64,000 bases of DNA from Chlorobiota bacterium (lineage in GTDB: Bacteria; Bacteroidota; Ignavibacteria; OLB7): assembly GCA_016700335.1 (NCBI GenBank), contig CP065014.1, positions 1,835,001 to 1,899,000 on the forward strand, read 5' to 3'. The notes beneath the pieces were generated by a model. The model did no database searches. It saw only the letters and a program-made list of their open reading frames with translations, and was not told the DNA's origin. This document shows positions 9,238-18,320 of the stretch, in pieces. Each line of letters starts with the position of its first letter. Within the stretch, counting starts at the first letter, position 1. The translations under genes and the position numbers were made by a program.

Positions 9238-10641
9238 TTAAATATGTATAGCTTCTCCAAGAGCATCAGCAGCTGCTTCCATAACAGCTTCAGATAAAGT
9301 AGGATGAGCGTGCATTGTATGTAAAACAGAATCAACAGTTGCTTCCAAAGACCTTGCTAATCCAAGCTCTGCTATCATTTCTGTAGCTTCAGAACCAACA
9401 ATGTGTGCACCAAGAATTTCACCATACTTTGAATCTATCACTAATTTTACAAATCCATCTGTTTCGCCTATTGCCCTAGCTTTTCCGCTTGCTTTAAATG
9501 GGAACCTACCTACTTTTACTTCATACCCAAGTTCTTTTGCTTTTGCCTCAGTAATACCAACAGATGCAACTTGAGGCTGGCAATAAGTACAACCTGGTAT
9601 ATTCAGATAATCCACTCCATGTGAATTCAATCCAGAAATATGTTCTGCTGCTGCTATTCCTTCGCCAGAGGCTTTGTGGGCAAGCCAAGGAGGACCAGCT
9701 ACATCACCAATTGCATATATACCATCAATATTAGTTAACATATTTTTATCAACTTTTATCCATCCTCTTTCTAATACAACACTAGTATTTTCTAACCCTA
9801 TATCTTCTATATTACCTTGAACACCAACAGCATTTAAAGCAATATCTGCAATAATCATTTTTTGATTTCCATTCTTATCTTCAATTAATACTTCAACTCC
9901 AACACCATTTGATTTAGCTGTTATAACCTTAGTTTCTGTTAGCATTTCAACTTTCTTTTTCTTAAAAGCTCTAGATAATTCTTTAGAGCATTCCTCATCT
10001 TCAACAGGTAGAATATGTGGTTTCATTTCAACAACTGTTACTTTTGTTCCAAAGGCATTAAAAAAATAAGCAAACTCAATTCCAATAGCACCAGCACCAA
10101 TTATTATCATTGATTTTGGTGGTGATTGTAAAATCATTGCTTCAGTTGAAGTAATTATATTTTTTCCATCTACTTCAATATTAGGGAATGTCCTTGATCT
10201 TGCTCCAGTTGCAATTACAATTGAATTAGTTTCTATAATTTCAGTTATATTTCCATTATTGTCTTTAACTTCTACAACTCCTTTTTTTTGAATGTAACCC
10301 TTACCATAAAACACTTGAATTTTGTTCTTCTTCATTAAATAATCTATACCTTCTGAATTTGTTTTAGCTACTTCTCTACTTCTGGCTATTACTTTCGGAA
10401 AATCTACTTCTACATTTGAGATTTTGAACCCAAAATCTTTTGCATGGTTTAGAAAATGCATATATTCTGCATTCTTCAATAATGCTTTTGTAGGGATACA
10501 TCCCCAATTCAAACAAATTCCTCCTAATTTTGCTTTTTCGATTAAAACAACTTTTTTACCCAATTGCGATAAACGAATTGCGGAAACATACCCGCCTGGT
10601 CCGCCACCTATTATTACAACATCAAACTGATGATTAGCCAT
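9238..10641 (-). CDS. lpdA: Dihydrolipoyl dehydrogenase (E3)
   Basis: FAD enzyme that reoxidises dihydrolipoamide with NAD+ in pyruvate and 2-oxoglutarate dehydrogenase complexes. 467 residues. FAD-binding GGGPGGY near residue 12, redox disulfide Cys43/Cys48 in GICLNWGCIPTK, NAD-binding GAGAIGIEFAYFF, second FAD motif GIYAIGDVAG, and the catalytic His-Glu in HAHPTLSEAV near the C-terminus are all present. Upstream of lipB on the same strand. The E1/E2 components are not in the window, so which complex it serves is unknown; one E3 often serves several. Confidence 0.97.
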   Translation of the reverse strand: MANHQFDVVIIGGGPGGYVSAIRLSQLGKKVVLIEKAKLGGICLNWGCIPTKALLKNAEYMHFLNHAKDFGFKISNVEVDFPKVIARSREVAKTNSEGIDYLMKKNKIQVFYGKGYIQKKGVVEVKDNNGNITEIIETNSIVIATGARSRTFPNIEVDGKNIITSTEAMILQSPPKSMIIIGAGAIGIEFAYFFNAFGTKVTVVEMKPHILPVEDEECSKELSRAFKKKKVEMLTETKVITAKSNGVGVEVLIEDKNGNQKMIIADIALNAVGVQGNIEDIGLENTSVVLERGWIKVDKNMLTNIDGIYAIGDVAGPPWLAHKASGEGIAAAEHISGLNSHGVDYLNIPGCTYCQPQVASVGITEAKAKELGYEVKVGRFPFKASGKARAIGETDGFVKLVIDSKYGEILGAHIVGSEATEMIAELGLARSLEATVDSVLHTMHAHPTLSEAVMEAAADALGEAIHI

Positions 10642-10734
10642 TAAAAAATTTAAGAATTTAAATTGAAAATATTATTTGAAAATAAATCTTTGAAGAGTTT
10701 ATTTAATTTTATTTATAAAAGTATCTTGTTTAAT

Positions 10735-10763
10735 TAAATATTAAAAAAAATTTTTAATATTTA
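10735..10763 (-). terminator. Possible AT-only terminator hairpin
   Basis: Perfect 13-bp inverted repeat TAAATATTAAAAA / TTTTTAATATTTA with a 3-base loop, overlapping the stop of the zinc-ribbon gene. The stem has no G or C, so as a terminator it would be weak. Confidence 0.4.
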
Positions 10764-11038
10764 AATCTTGCTTTTGGAAAAAAGTTAATAATAACTATAT
10801 AAATCCCTAATAATAAAATTAAACCAATTATAAAATATACAACTTTAACTAAACCTACCATCCAAGGTTTAATATTACTCTTTACTAAACTTCCCCTCCA
10901 ATTGCAATGATGACATCTGTACATTCTATTAAATGGCTTTAAGTAGATGTTCCACTTTTCATAAGCACTTCTTACTTTTGATCGATATACTTTACCTGCT
11001 GTTTTGCAAGCAGGACACCTATGTAAATTGGATGCCAT
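10754..11038 (-). CDS. Small zinc-ribbon membrane protein
   Basis: 94 residues. A two-pair zinc-ribbon (RCPACKT near residue 8 and RCHHCNW near residue 42) is followed by a single strongly hydrophobic helix (residues ~62-86, VVYFIIGLILLLGIYIVIINF). The layout predicts a cytoplasmic zinc finger tethered to the inner membrane. No recognised family. It lies 31 bp downstream of the biotin carboxylase gene on the same strand, so it is probably co-transcribed; functional link unknown. Confidence 0.7.
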   Translation of the reverse strand: MASNLHRCPACKTAGKVYRSKVRSAYEKWNIYLKPFNRMYRCHHCNWRGSLVKSNIKPWMVGLVKVVYFIIGLILLLGIYIVIINFFPKARFKY

Positions 11039-11069
11039 TTATGATACAAATAACAATTGAATAAATTAT

Positions 11070-12488
11070 TTACAATATTGATTTATTATATGAAATTATA
11101 GCTGCTTGACTAATTTTTAACATACTATTCATATCTATATCTTGTTCAACATTCAACCAGTTTTTCTTTACAAAATTTGTTGAAAAGTTTCCAGAAACAA
11201 AATCTTCATGATTGAGAACATATTTACAAAATGGAATTGTTGTTTTGATTCCAGCAATATGAAAATCATTTAAAGCTTTTTTAGAAAGTTCAATTGCAGT
11301 TTCTCTATTTTCACCCCAACAAATTAATTTTGCTAACATTGGATCATAATAAGGAGTTACATCTAATCCTTTATATAAAGAACTATCCACTCTAATATTT
11401 TCTCCAACAGGTTCAATTAAATCACGAATTAAACCTATACTTGGCATGAAATTTTGATAAACGTCTTCTGCACAAATTCTACATTCTATTGCATGACCAT
11501 TTATTATCAAATCTTTTTGCTTGACTGAAATTTCTTCACCCATTGCTACCAATAGTTGTTCTTTAACAAGATCTATTCCAGTAACCATTTCAGATACAGG
11601 GTGTTCTACTTGCAATCTAGTATTAACTTCAAGAAAATAAAAACTTCCATCAGTATCCAACAAAAACTCTAATGTACCAGCATTATAATAATTAGCTCCT
11701 TTAATCAACCTTTGAGCACACTCTATCATTTTAGCTCGAGTATCTGGTGTTAGAATAACTGAAGGAGCTTCTTCAATTACTTTTTGATGTCTTCTCTGAA
11801 TTGAACATTCCCTCTCACCTAAAATTAAGACATTACCTAATTTATCTGCAATTACTTGGAGTTCAATGTGCCTAGGTTCTGTAATATATCTTTCTATAAA
11901 AACTTCATCACTCCCGAATGATGACAATGACTCGGATTGAGCCATTTTAAGTGAAACCTCAAGTTCATCTTCATTTTCAACTACTCTCATTCCCTTTCCC
12001 CCACCTCCAGCTGCGGCTTTTAATAAAATGGGAAAGTTAATATTATTTGCTATTTCTATTGCCTCTTTAAAAGAATTTACTCCTCTAGTTGTTCCAGGAA
12101 GTACTGGTACATCGTTTTCTATTGCTAATAATCGTGCGTTTGTTTTACTTCCTAAATGATCTATAGCTTCAGGGCTTGGTCCAATAAAATTAATATTAGA
12201 ATCTAAGCATAATTGTGCAAATTCTGCATTTTCACTTAAAAAACCGTATCCTGGATGAATAGCATCGCAACCTGTTTTTTTTGCTATTGATAAAATCTTT
12301 TCTGATTGTAAGTATGTTTCTCTAGAAGTTATTCCTGGCAATCTATATGATTCGTCAGCTTCTTGGACATATAATGATTGAGTATCAGGGTCTGAATAAA
12401 CTGCTACAGTTTTGATACCCATTGAAAGAGCAGATTTAATTACTCTTCTTGCTATTTCACCTCTATTAGCAATTAATATTTTTTTCAC
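11070..12488 (-). CDS. accC: Biotin carboxylase subunit of an acyl-CoA carboxylase
   Basis: ATP-grasp enzyme that carboxylates biotin on a carrier protein. 472 residues start with MKKILIANRGEIARRVI (GTG start at 12488). Also visible: HPGYGFLSENAEFA, the glycine-rich AAGGGGKGMRVV loop, the RRHQKVIEEAPS substrate segment, and EVNTRLQVEHPVSEMVTGID. The C-terminus stops without a biotinyl (MKM) domain, so a separate carrier protein is needed and none is visible here. A carboxyltransferase of the propionyl/methylcrotonyl-CoA type lies 4 kb away on the same strand, so this may serve that complex rather than, or as well as, acetyl-CoA carboxylase. Confidence 0.92.
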   Translation of the reverse strand: MKKILIANRGEIARRVIKSALSMGIKTVAVYSDPDTQSLYVQEADESYRLPGITSRETYLQSEKILSIAKKTGCDAIHPGYGFLSENAEFAQLCLDSNINFIGPSPEAIDHLGSKTNARLLAIENDVPVLPGTTRGVNSFKEAIEIANNINFPILLKAAAGGGGKGMRVVENEDELEVSLKMAQSESLSSFGSDEVFIERYITEPRHIELQVIADKLGNVLILGERECSIQRRHQKVIEEAPSVILTPDTRAKMIECAQRLIKGANYYNAGTLEFLLDTDGSFYFLEVNTRLQVEHPVSEMVTGIDLVKEQLLVAMGEEISVKQKDLIINGHAIECRICAEDVYQNFMPSIGLIRDLIEPVGENIRVDSSLYKGLDVTPYYDPMLAKLICWGENRETAIELSKKALNDFHIAGIKTTIPFCKYVLNHEDFVSGNFSTNFVKKNWLNVEQDIDMNSMLKISQAAIISYNKSIL

Positions 12489-12636
12489 TAAATCTTTCTT
12501 TTATTGTTTTGAAAATTTAAGTTCCAAAAATAAGAAAAGATTGTTACTTATTAGTTTGATGAATTTACAATGTTGAAAAATATTGATTCAAATTTTTATT
12601 GATATTAATATTTCAATTTATCATTTATAATTTAAC

Positions 12637-13416
12637 CTATGTTAAATTTTGTAGAACAGTGATTTTATTTTGGTTGTTTATTTGAATTTCAAAGTTTGAA
12701 TTAAACAATTTATGTAATACATTTTTTGTAATTACATTATTTGGTTCTCCTTGTGAAATTATCTCTCCATTATGTAAAGCTATTATATTCTCACAAAAAG
12801 ATGATGCAAAATTTATATCATGGAATGAGGCAATTACTTTAATATTTTTTTTTTTGCAAAGAATCTGGATATTTTTAAATATCTCTTTTTGATAAAATGG
12901 GTCTAAATGAGTTAAAGGCTCATCAAGAACAATTAATTTAGTTTCCTGAGCTAATGCCTTTGCAATCATAACTCTTTGTAATTCACCTCCAGATATTTTT
13001 TTTATGCTTAACTCCTTAAGTTTATGAATATCAGTTAATATCATACATTCTTCACAAACTGATTCATCAAATTCAGTTGTATTTTTATACCACAAGTTAT
13101 ATGGTAATCTTCCAAGTAAAACAGTTTGATATACTGTAAAATCAAAAACTGGAATATATGTTTGAGGAGTAAATGTTACTAATTTAGATTTAGTTGAATT
13201 ATTCATATTCAACAAATTATTTCCATTGATTTCAATTAAGCCATTATCGAAATTTAAGAGTCCAGATATAATTTTTAACAAAGTTGTTTTTCCAGATCCG
13301 TTCGGACCAATTACTCCAGTGATTAAACCACTTTCTATCTTGAATGTTATGTTCTTTAATTCAAATCTTGAATCAATTTTACTATTTAAGAATTCAACAT
13401 TTAATATATTACTCAT
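12637..13416 (-). CDS. ABC transporter ATP-binding protein, FecE/BtuD type
   Basis: 259 residues with all nucleotide-binding motifs: Walker A GPNGSGKTT (37-45), Q-loop TPQTYIP, signature ISGGELQR, Walker B LIVLDEPLTHLD and the switch His in SFHDINFA. The pattern fits the iron-siderophore/cobalamin/haem importer subfamily. No permease or binding-protein gene is adjacent. Its ATG begins 1 bp after the stop codon of the subtilase gene upstream, so translation is probably coupled to that gene, an unusual partnership. Confidence 0.87.
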   Translation of the reverse strand: MSNILNVEFLNSKIDSRFELKNITFKIESGLITGVIGPNGSGKTTLLKIISGLLNFDNGLIEINGNNLLNMNNSTKSKLVTFTPQTYIPVFDFTVYQTVLLGRLPYNLWYKNTTEFDESVCEECMILTDIHKLKELSIKKISGGELQRVMIAKALAQETKLIVLDEPLTHLDPFYQKEIFKNIQILCKKKNIKVIASFHDINFASSFCENIIALHNGEIISQGEPNNVITKNVLHKLFNSNFEIQINNQNKITVLQNLT

Positions 13417-13417
13417 T

Positions 13418-16258
13418 TTATTCTTTTTCTACTAAAATCTTACCTGTTAAAATTGAATTCCCATCATGTAGACGATAAAAATAAACTCCATTTGCTAACT
13501 CATTAATTTTAGTTTCAATTTTATTTTTCCCTATAAAAATACTAAGATTTTTGTTTAGTATAACTTCACCAGAAATATTACAAATCTCCAAAAATGGATT
13601 CGATTTTTTTGTAGAATTAAGTTCAAATACAATAATAGATTTGTCTTTTATATAACAGATTAAAGAATCCCTAGAAAAAGAATTATCATTGTTCACACCG
13701 ATTAAAAATTTATATTTTTCACGTGCATTTTTTGAAATATTAATAAGAGAATCAGCATCATTAGTAATAATTATTGCAAAAGCAAATTCTTTGGTTTCAC
13801 CTGCATTTAGGTCTTCCCCTCCTCCTCCAATTACAACACTCATGTCACCAGAAACATCCGAAATTAATGAAGTGCCTGATGATAGATAATCCCATTTTCT
13901 ATTTTGTGGAAAGGGCTTAATTCCATTATTTGGATTTAAGTTTTCTATACCTGAGAAATTTAATTTTTGATTAGATAATAATATTGTTCCAGCATACAAT
14001 TTCCTTGTAGTGTTATCAAACATATAACCTATGTTATTGATTAGATCATATTCTACTTTATCATTATTATTGATATTAAGATCCCAATCCAAATACAATC
14101 CACAGTGTAAATTAAATAATTTGGTTTTATTATTATTTTGAACTTTATATATTAGGAATAACACATCTTTCAATTCCTGAGATTTATATTCAATTGTATT
14201 CAATTCTACATTTACTCCAACTCTTAATAACTCATCAACAAATGAATCATTAAATTTTGAAATACCAATTTGTTTATTAATATCAGTTGTTAATCTATAT
14301 GGTTGAGTTGTATAAAAATCAGATTCTATTCCATCACTTTTAAATCCCCTTCTTACAACATCTGAAAGTTTAGTATCTGAAACCCCTATCATTAAACCAG
14401 AATGGTATAATAAATCTGATCCAAAATTTTTGTGTGTCAAACCTTCGCCTCCACCTCTAGATAAATCTGTGTATGCAATATTCCCTTTACTATTAACTGC
14501 TGCAACAATATTGTTTAAATTAGTGACTGAATATGATGGAGATACATTTTGAATTATGTATTGTGTATTGCTAATATCATCAGTTTTAATAACTACTTTT
14601 AAAACTAATTCTTCATCAATTTTAAAACTTTGAGGAATTTTAAAATTAAAACTATCTGAAACAGAAAAACTTTCACTTGTTTTTAAAGGACCATGCTTGA
14701 AATTATTTTTGCTAATTGAAATTTCAGGATGTGATGAACAAAAAACTGAAACCTCACATGTATTTGTGTTTGCTAAAATATTTTTAATAGAAAGATTCAA
14801 AGCAATTGATTCTCCTATCTCTGGAATTTTATTATTTTGATCTTCTAAAGAATAACTAATCATTCTAGCAGAAGATGTATTGATATTATTAGTTAATGCT
14901 TTGTTAATATCTAACCTACCACTACCCATTTTATCTTGAGAACCATTTATTAGATTTGCTGAAATATCCTTAATGTTTGTAGTTATAATTTCGCGAATTT
15001 GTTCAACACTTAAATTTGGATTTTGTTTTTGTACTAAAGCACAAGCACCAGCAACAATAGGGCTTGAGAACGAAGTTCCATTTTCATAATCAAATTGATT
15101 ATTAGAACCTGTTGTAAAAATAAAACTTCCAGGAGCAGACATATCTACCTTATAATTTGTTACACTGAAATCTGCTCTATAATCCTCTCCACGAGTTGCT
15201 GTAACACTCAAGCAATTATCGTACGCAGCGGGGTATATATAATCAAATTGATCAACACCATTCCCTGTATTTCCAGATGCAGCAACAACTAAAGAACCCA
15301 ATGAGTAGTAAATATAATCTATTATTTCCTCTTCAGCTTTACTCTTTCCTTTTCCACCAATACTATAATTAATTATTTTAGCCCCCATTTTAGAAGCATA
15401 AATAATTCCTTCAAATCCATTAGAAATGTTTCCAACATCATCAACAATTTTTACTGGAAGAATTTTACATCCAAAAGCAACTCCTGCAATCCCATAATTA
15501 TTATTACCCTCAGAACCAATAATCCCAGAAGTGGCAATTCCATGAGTACTAAAACTATACTCTGGGTTATTATCAGGATTATATCCATTAGTTCCAACAA
15601 AGTCATAGCCTCTCCAATCATCTATCAGTCCATTTCCATCGTCATCAATTCCATTTATTGATTTATCAATACCTTTAGCATCTTTCCCATATTCATTATA
15701 ATTTATTTTAAATACATTTGATAGTTCTTTATTATTAAAGTCATAACCAGCATCAACAACCCCAACAACAATTGATGAATCTGCTCTAACTTTATCCCAT
15801 GCATTTATAACTTTTATTGTATCTAAATACCATTGGCTAGATAAATTTACATCATTAGGTTTGTACATTAGATATCTGTTATAAAGAGGTTCCGAATAAT
15901 CAATAAACCTTTTTTTATTAAGTATTTCATGAACTTTAGAAACATCAATATTTGGTAATAAATCAAGGACAAAAATTCTTGAGATATTTTCTTCAGGCGC
16001 ATTATAATTTTGTTTTAATAATGAATAATTTGTATTGTACCATAATAGTTTTGGATTTATATATGGCTTAATTGATAAAGCTATCTCATATTTTTCATTT
16101 ATTAATTTAATAAGATTTGAATTATTATTTATGTCAACTCCAATATTAAATTTTACAATTATTTTATGAGGATTATAATCAAAAGAATTTTTAGATAATA
16201 AATTTGATGTAAAAAGAATATCCATAAGAAATAAAAAAACAAAAATATTTTTTTTCAT
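13418..16258 (-). CDS. S8 (subtilisin-like) peptidase with T9SS sorting domain
   Basis: 946-residue secreted serine peptidase. The first 22 residues are a signal peptide; residues 30-130 look like an I9-type propeptide region. The catalytic triad is visible as Asp169 (VGVVDAGYD), His239 (STHGIATSG) and Ser396 (NGTSFSSP), with the oxyanion Asn330 (AASGNTG). A Ca-binding-like stretch (NGIDDDGNGLIDD) precedes the His. Residues 480-860 are beta-rich, and the last ~70 residues form a T9SS type A tail (GEVILNKNL ... GVYFYRLHDG). Acts at the cell surface or outside. An ABC ATPase gene follows at 1 bp. Confidence 0.93.
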   Translation of the reverse strand: MKKNIFVFLFLMDILFTSNLLSKNSFDYNPHKIIVKFNIGVDINNNSNLIKLINEKYEIALSIKPYINPKLLWYNTNYSLLKQNYNAPEENISRIFVLDLLPNIDVSKVHEILNKKRFIDYSEPLYNRYLMYKPNDVNLSSQWYLDTIKVINAWDKVRADSSIVVGVVDAGYDFNNKELSNVFKINYNEYGKDAKGIDKSINGIDDDGNGLIDDWRGYDFVGTNGYNPDNNPEYSFSTHGIATSGIIGSEGNNNYGIAGVAFGCKILPVKIVDDVGNISNGFEGIIYASKMGAKIINYSIGGKGKSKAEEEIIDYIYYSLGSLVVAASGNTGNGVDQFDYIYPAAYDNCLSVTATRGEDYRADFSVTNYKVDMSAPGSFIFTTGSNNQFDYENGTSFSSPIVAGACALVQKQNPNLSVEQIREIITTNIKDISANLINGSQDKMGSGRLDINKALTNNINTSSARMISYSLEDQNNKIPEIGESIALNLSIKNILANTNTCEVSVFCSSHPEISISKNNFKHGPLKTSESFSVSDSFNFKIPQSFKIDEELVLKVVIKTDDISNTQYIIQNVSPSYSVTNLNNIVAAVNSKGNIAYTDLSRGGGEGLTHKNFGSDLLYHSGLMIGVSDTKLSDVVRRGFKSDGIESDFYTTQPYRLTTDINKQIGISKFNDSFVDELLRVGVNVELNTIEYKSQELKDVLFLIYKVQNNNKTKLFNLHCGLYLDWDLNINNNDKVEYDLINNIGYMFDNTTRKLYAGTILLSNQKLNFSGIENLNPNNGIKPFPQNRKWDYLSSGTSLISDVSGDMSVVIGGGGEDLNAGETKEFAFAIIITNDADSLINISKNAREKYKFLIGVNNDNSFSRDSLICYIKDKSIIVFELNSTKKSNPFLEICNISGEVILNKNLSIFIGKNKIETKINELANGVYFYRLHDGNSILTGKILVEKE

Positions 16259-16317
16259 ATATGTTTAGGTGCATTTATATTCTATTAACACTATTAGAAT
16301 GTTATTGTTAGATTTAT

Positions 16318-16336
16318 ATTTACAAAATTTGTAAAT
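16318..16336. promoter_or_regulatory. Perfect palindrome upstream of the S8 peptidase gene
   Basis: ATTTACAAAATTTGTAAAT: 9-base arms around a single central base, 60 bp before the peptidase start codon and outside any gene. Candidate operator for a dimeric regulator, or a chance feature of AT-rich DNA. No clear promoter box could be tied to it. Confidence 0.35.
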
Positions 16337-16366
16337 GTTGTGAAATGTTATTAAATTATAAAGAAA

Positions 16367-18028
16367 TTATACTTGAAACACCCCTGTATTAAATTTAGGT
16401 ATAACATGATTATGACTTGCCATTGATATACCCCTTGAGATAATTTGTCTAGTATCTAACGGATTTATAATACCATCAACCCATAACCTAGAAGCAGCAT
16501 AAATTGGTTTAGTTTGTTCATTATATCTATCTTGAATTTCTTTAAGCATTAATTCTTGATCTTCAACAGAAATAGATTTTCCTTCCTTTTTTAACTGTGA
16601 TAGCTTAATAGTTAACATTGTTTTAGACGCTTGAGTTCCTCCCATAACTGCAATGTTAGCACTCGGGTAAGCAAAAATTAATCTTGGATCATATGCTTTA
16701 CCACACATTGCATAATTACCAGCACCGTAGCTATTACCAATTATAAATGTAAATTTTGGAACAGTTGAATTTGCAACTGTATTCACCATTTTAGCCCCAT
16801 CTTTAATAATTCCTCCTTGTTCACTTCTAGTTCCAACCATAAACCCAGTTACATCTTGAATAAATATTAAAGGAATATTTCTTTGATTACAATTCATAAT
16901 AAATCTAGCAGATTTATCTGCACTATCAGAATAAATAACGCCTCCAATTTGCATCTCACCTTTTGCATTCTTAACAACACTTCTATTATTTGCCACAATA
17001 CCAACAGCCCAGCCATCAATTCTTGCAAAACCACAAATAATAGTTTTACCATAATCAGATTTATATTCGTCAAATTCTGAATTATCAATAATTCTTGCAA
17101 GAAATTGGTAAGTATCATAGGGTCTTATTCTATCATAAGAAATACAACCAAATATTTCATCTAAATCAAAATATGGAGGTTGAGGTTCAATTCTATCAAA
17201 CAAATTTCTTTTCCCTAAACTAGGTCCAAACTTAGATACTGAAGCTCTTATATAATTTATTGCTTCTAATTCAGTTTTAGCTTTGAAATCTGTTACTCCA
17301 GAAATAGAACTGTGCATTTCTGCACCACCAAGTTCTTCTTGATCTGCTTTTTCTCCAATTGCTGCCTCAACTAATGCAGGACCAGCTAAAAATAAATAAC
17401 CATTACCTTCAACAATAATTGCTTCATCACACATTATTGGAAGGTAAGCACCACCAGCAACGCAAGGACCCATAATACAGCTAATTTGAGGAATTCCCAT
17501 AGAACTCATTACAGCATTGTTTCTGAATTGCCTACCAAAATGCTCTTTATCTGGAAAAATTTCATCTTGCATAGGTAAAAATACACCAGCTGAATCAACT
17601 AAATAAACCACAGGTATTCTATTCTCAATTGCTATTTCTTGAGCTCTCATATTTTTTTTTGCAGTCATAGGGAACCAAGCACCAGCTTTAACAGTTGGAT
17701 CATTTGCAACAATCATCACTTCTCTTCCATGAATAATTCCAATTCCTGTTACAACACCAGCAGAAGGAGCTCCACCTTGTTCAATATACATTCCATCAGC
17801 TGCATGAAGTCCAATTTCAAGGAAATATGAACCTTCATCAATTAGCATTTCAATTCTTTCACGAGCTGAAAATTTGTTTTTAGTGTGCAATTTTTCTATT
17901 GCTTTAACTCCTCCACCTAATTTAGTTTTACTTGAAGTTAATTCTTCAATTTCAAGCAATTGTTTGTTTACTTCATAATTTTTTTTGTAAGCTTGTAGTT
18001 CATTTACTTTACTATTTCCAATTTGCAT
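16367..18028 (-). CDS. Acyl-CoA carboxylase carboxyltransferase subunit (methylcrotonyl/propionyl type)
   Basis: 553-residue carboxyltransferase with fused N- and C-terminal crotonase-like halves. Transfers CO2 from carboxybiotin to an acyl-CoA. Typical segments: GGAPSAGVVTGIGIIHGREV, CVAGGAYLPIMCDE, FLAGPALVEAAIGE, EELGGAEMHSSISGVTD, and in the second half GFMVGTRSEQGGIIKDGAKM and SYGAGNYAMCGKAYDPR. The GGAYLP/FLAGP pattern is closest to methylcrotonyl-CoA carboxylase beta, but the acyl specificity (methylcrotonyl, propionyl or geranyl) cannot be fixed by eye. A biotin carboxylase gene is 4 kb downstream on the same strand. No biotin carrier gene is visible. Confidence 0.9.
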   Translation of the reverse strand: MQIGNSKVNELQAYKKNYEVNKQLLEIEELTSSKTKLGGGVKAIEKLHTKNKFSARERIEMLIDEGSYFLEIGLHAADGMYIEQGGAPSAGVVTGIGIIHGREVMIVANDPTVKAGAWFPMTAKKNMRAQEIAIENRIPVVYLVDSAGVFLPMQDEIFPDKEHFGRQFRNNAVMSSMGIPQISCIMGPCVAGGAYLPIMCDEAIIVEGNGYLFLAGPALVEAAIGEKADQEELGGAEMHSSISGVTDFKAKTELEAINYIRASVSKFGPSLGKRNLFDRIEPQPPYFDLDEIFGCISYDRIRPYDTYQFLARIIDNSEFDEYKSDYGKTIICGFARIDGWAVGIVANNRSVVKNAKGEMQIGGVIYSDSADKSARFIMNCNQRNIPLIFIQDVTGFMVGTRSEQGGIIKDGAKMVNTVANSTVPKFTFIIGNSYGAGNYAMCGKAYDPRLIFAYPSANIAVMGGTQASKTMLTIKLSQLKKEGKSISVEDQELMLKEIQDRYNEQTKPIYAASRLWVDGIINPLDTRQIISRGISMASHNHVIPKFNTGVFQV

Positions 18029-18320
18029 ATTATAAGTATTATTAGAATTAAAAGAACAAATTTAAGTAGAAATTAATGCTTAGCGACTTGTTTGAATTAA
18101 CTATAATCAATTTTGAAAATTTGATTAATTTTATTTAATTATTTTTTAAATTAAAAAATTTTTGAATTTATACTATTTATAATTTTTATAGATTTTAACT
18201 CAATTCATAAATTTTAAAATACTTTCTTATCTTTGCGTAACTTTCTCACTTTTCAAGTTTCTTTTATCAACGAAATTTAATATTCAATTATAAATAAATT
18301 CTAACTTAATCTACTTTAAA
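18029..18320. promoter_or_regulatory. Divergent intergenic region with a Bacteroidetes-type -7 box
   Basis: About 290 bases of very AT-rich DNA between the carboxyltransferase and the BNR-like cargo gene. On the plus strand TATCTTTG at 18228-18235 matches the Bacteroidetes -7 consensus TAnnTTTG; no convincing -33 TTG was found. It would give a leader of about 80 bases for the gene at 18321. An AT-only palindrome (ATTTTTTAA-A-TTAAAAAAT) lies upstream of it. Confidence 0.45.
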
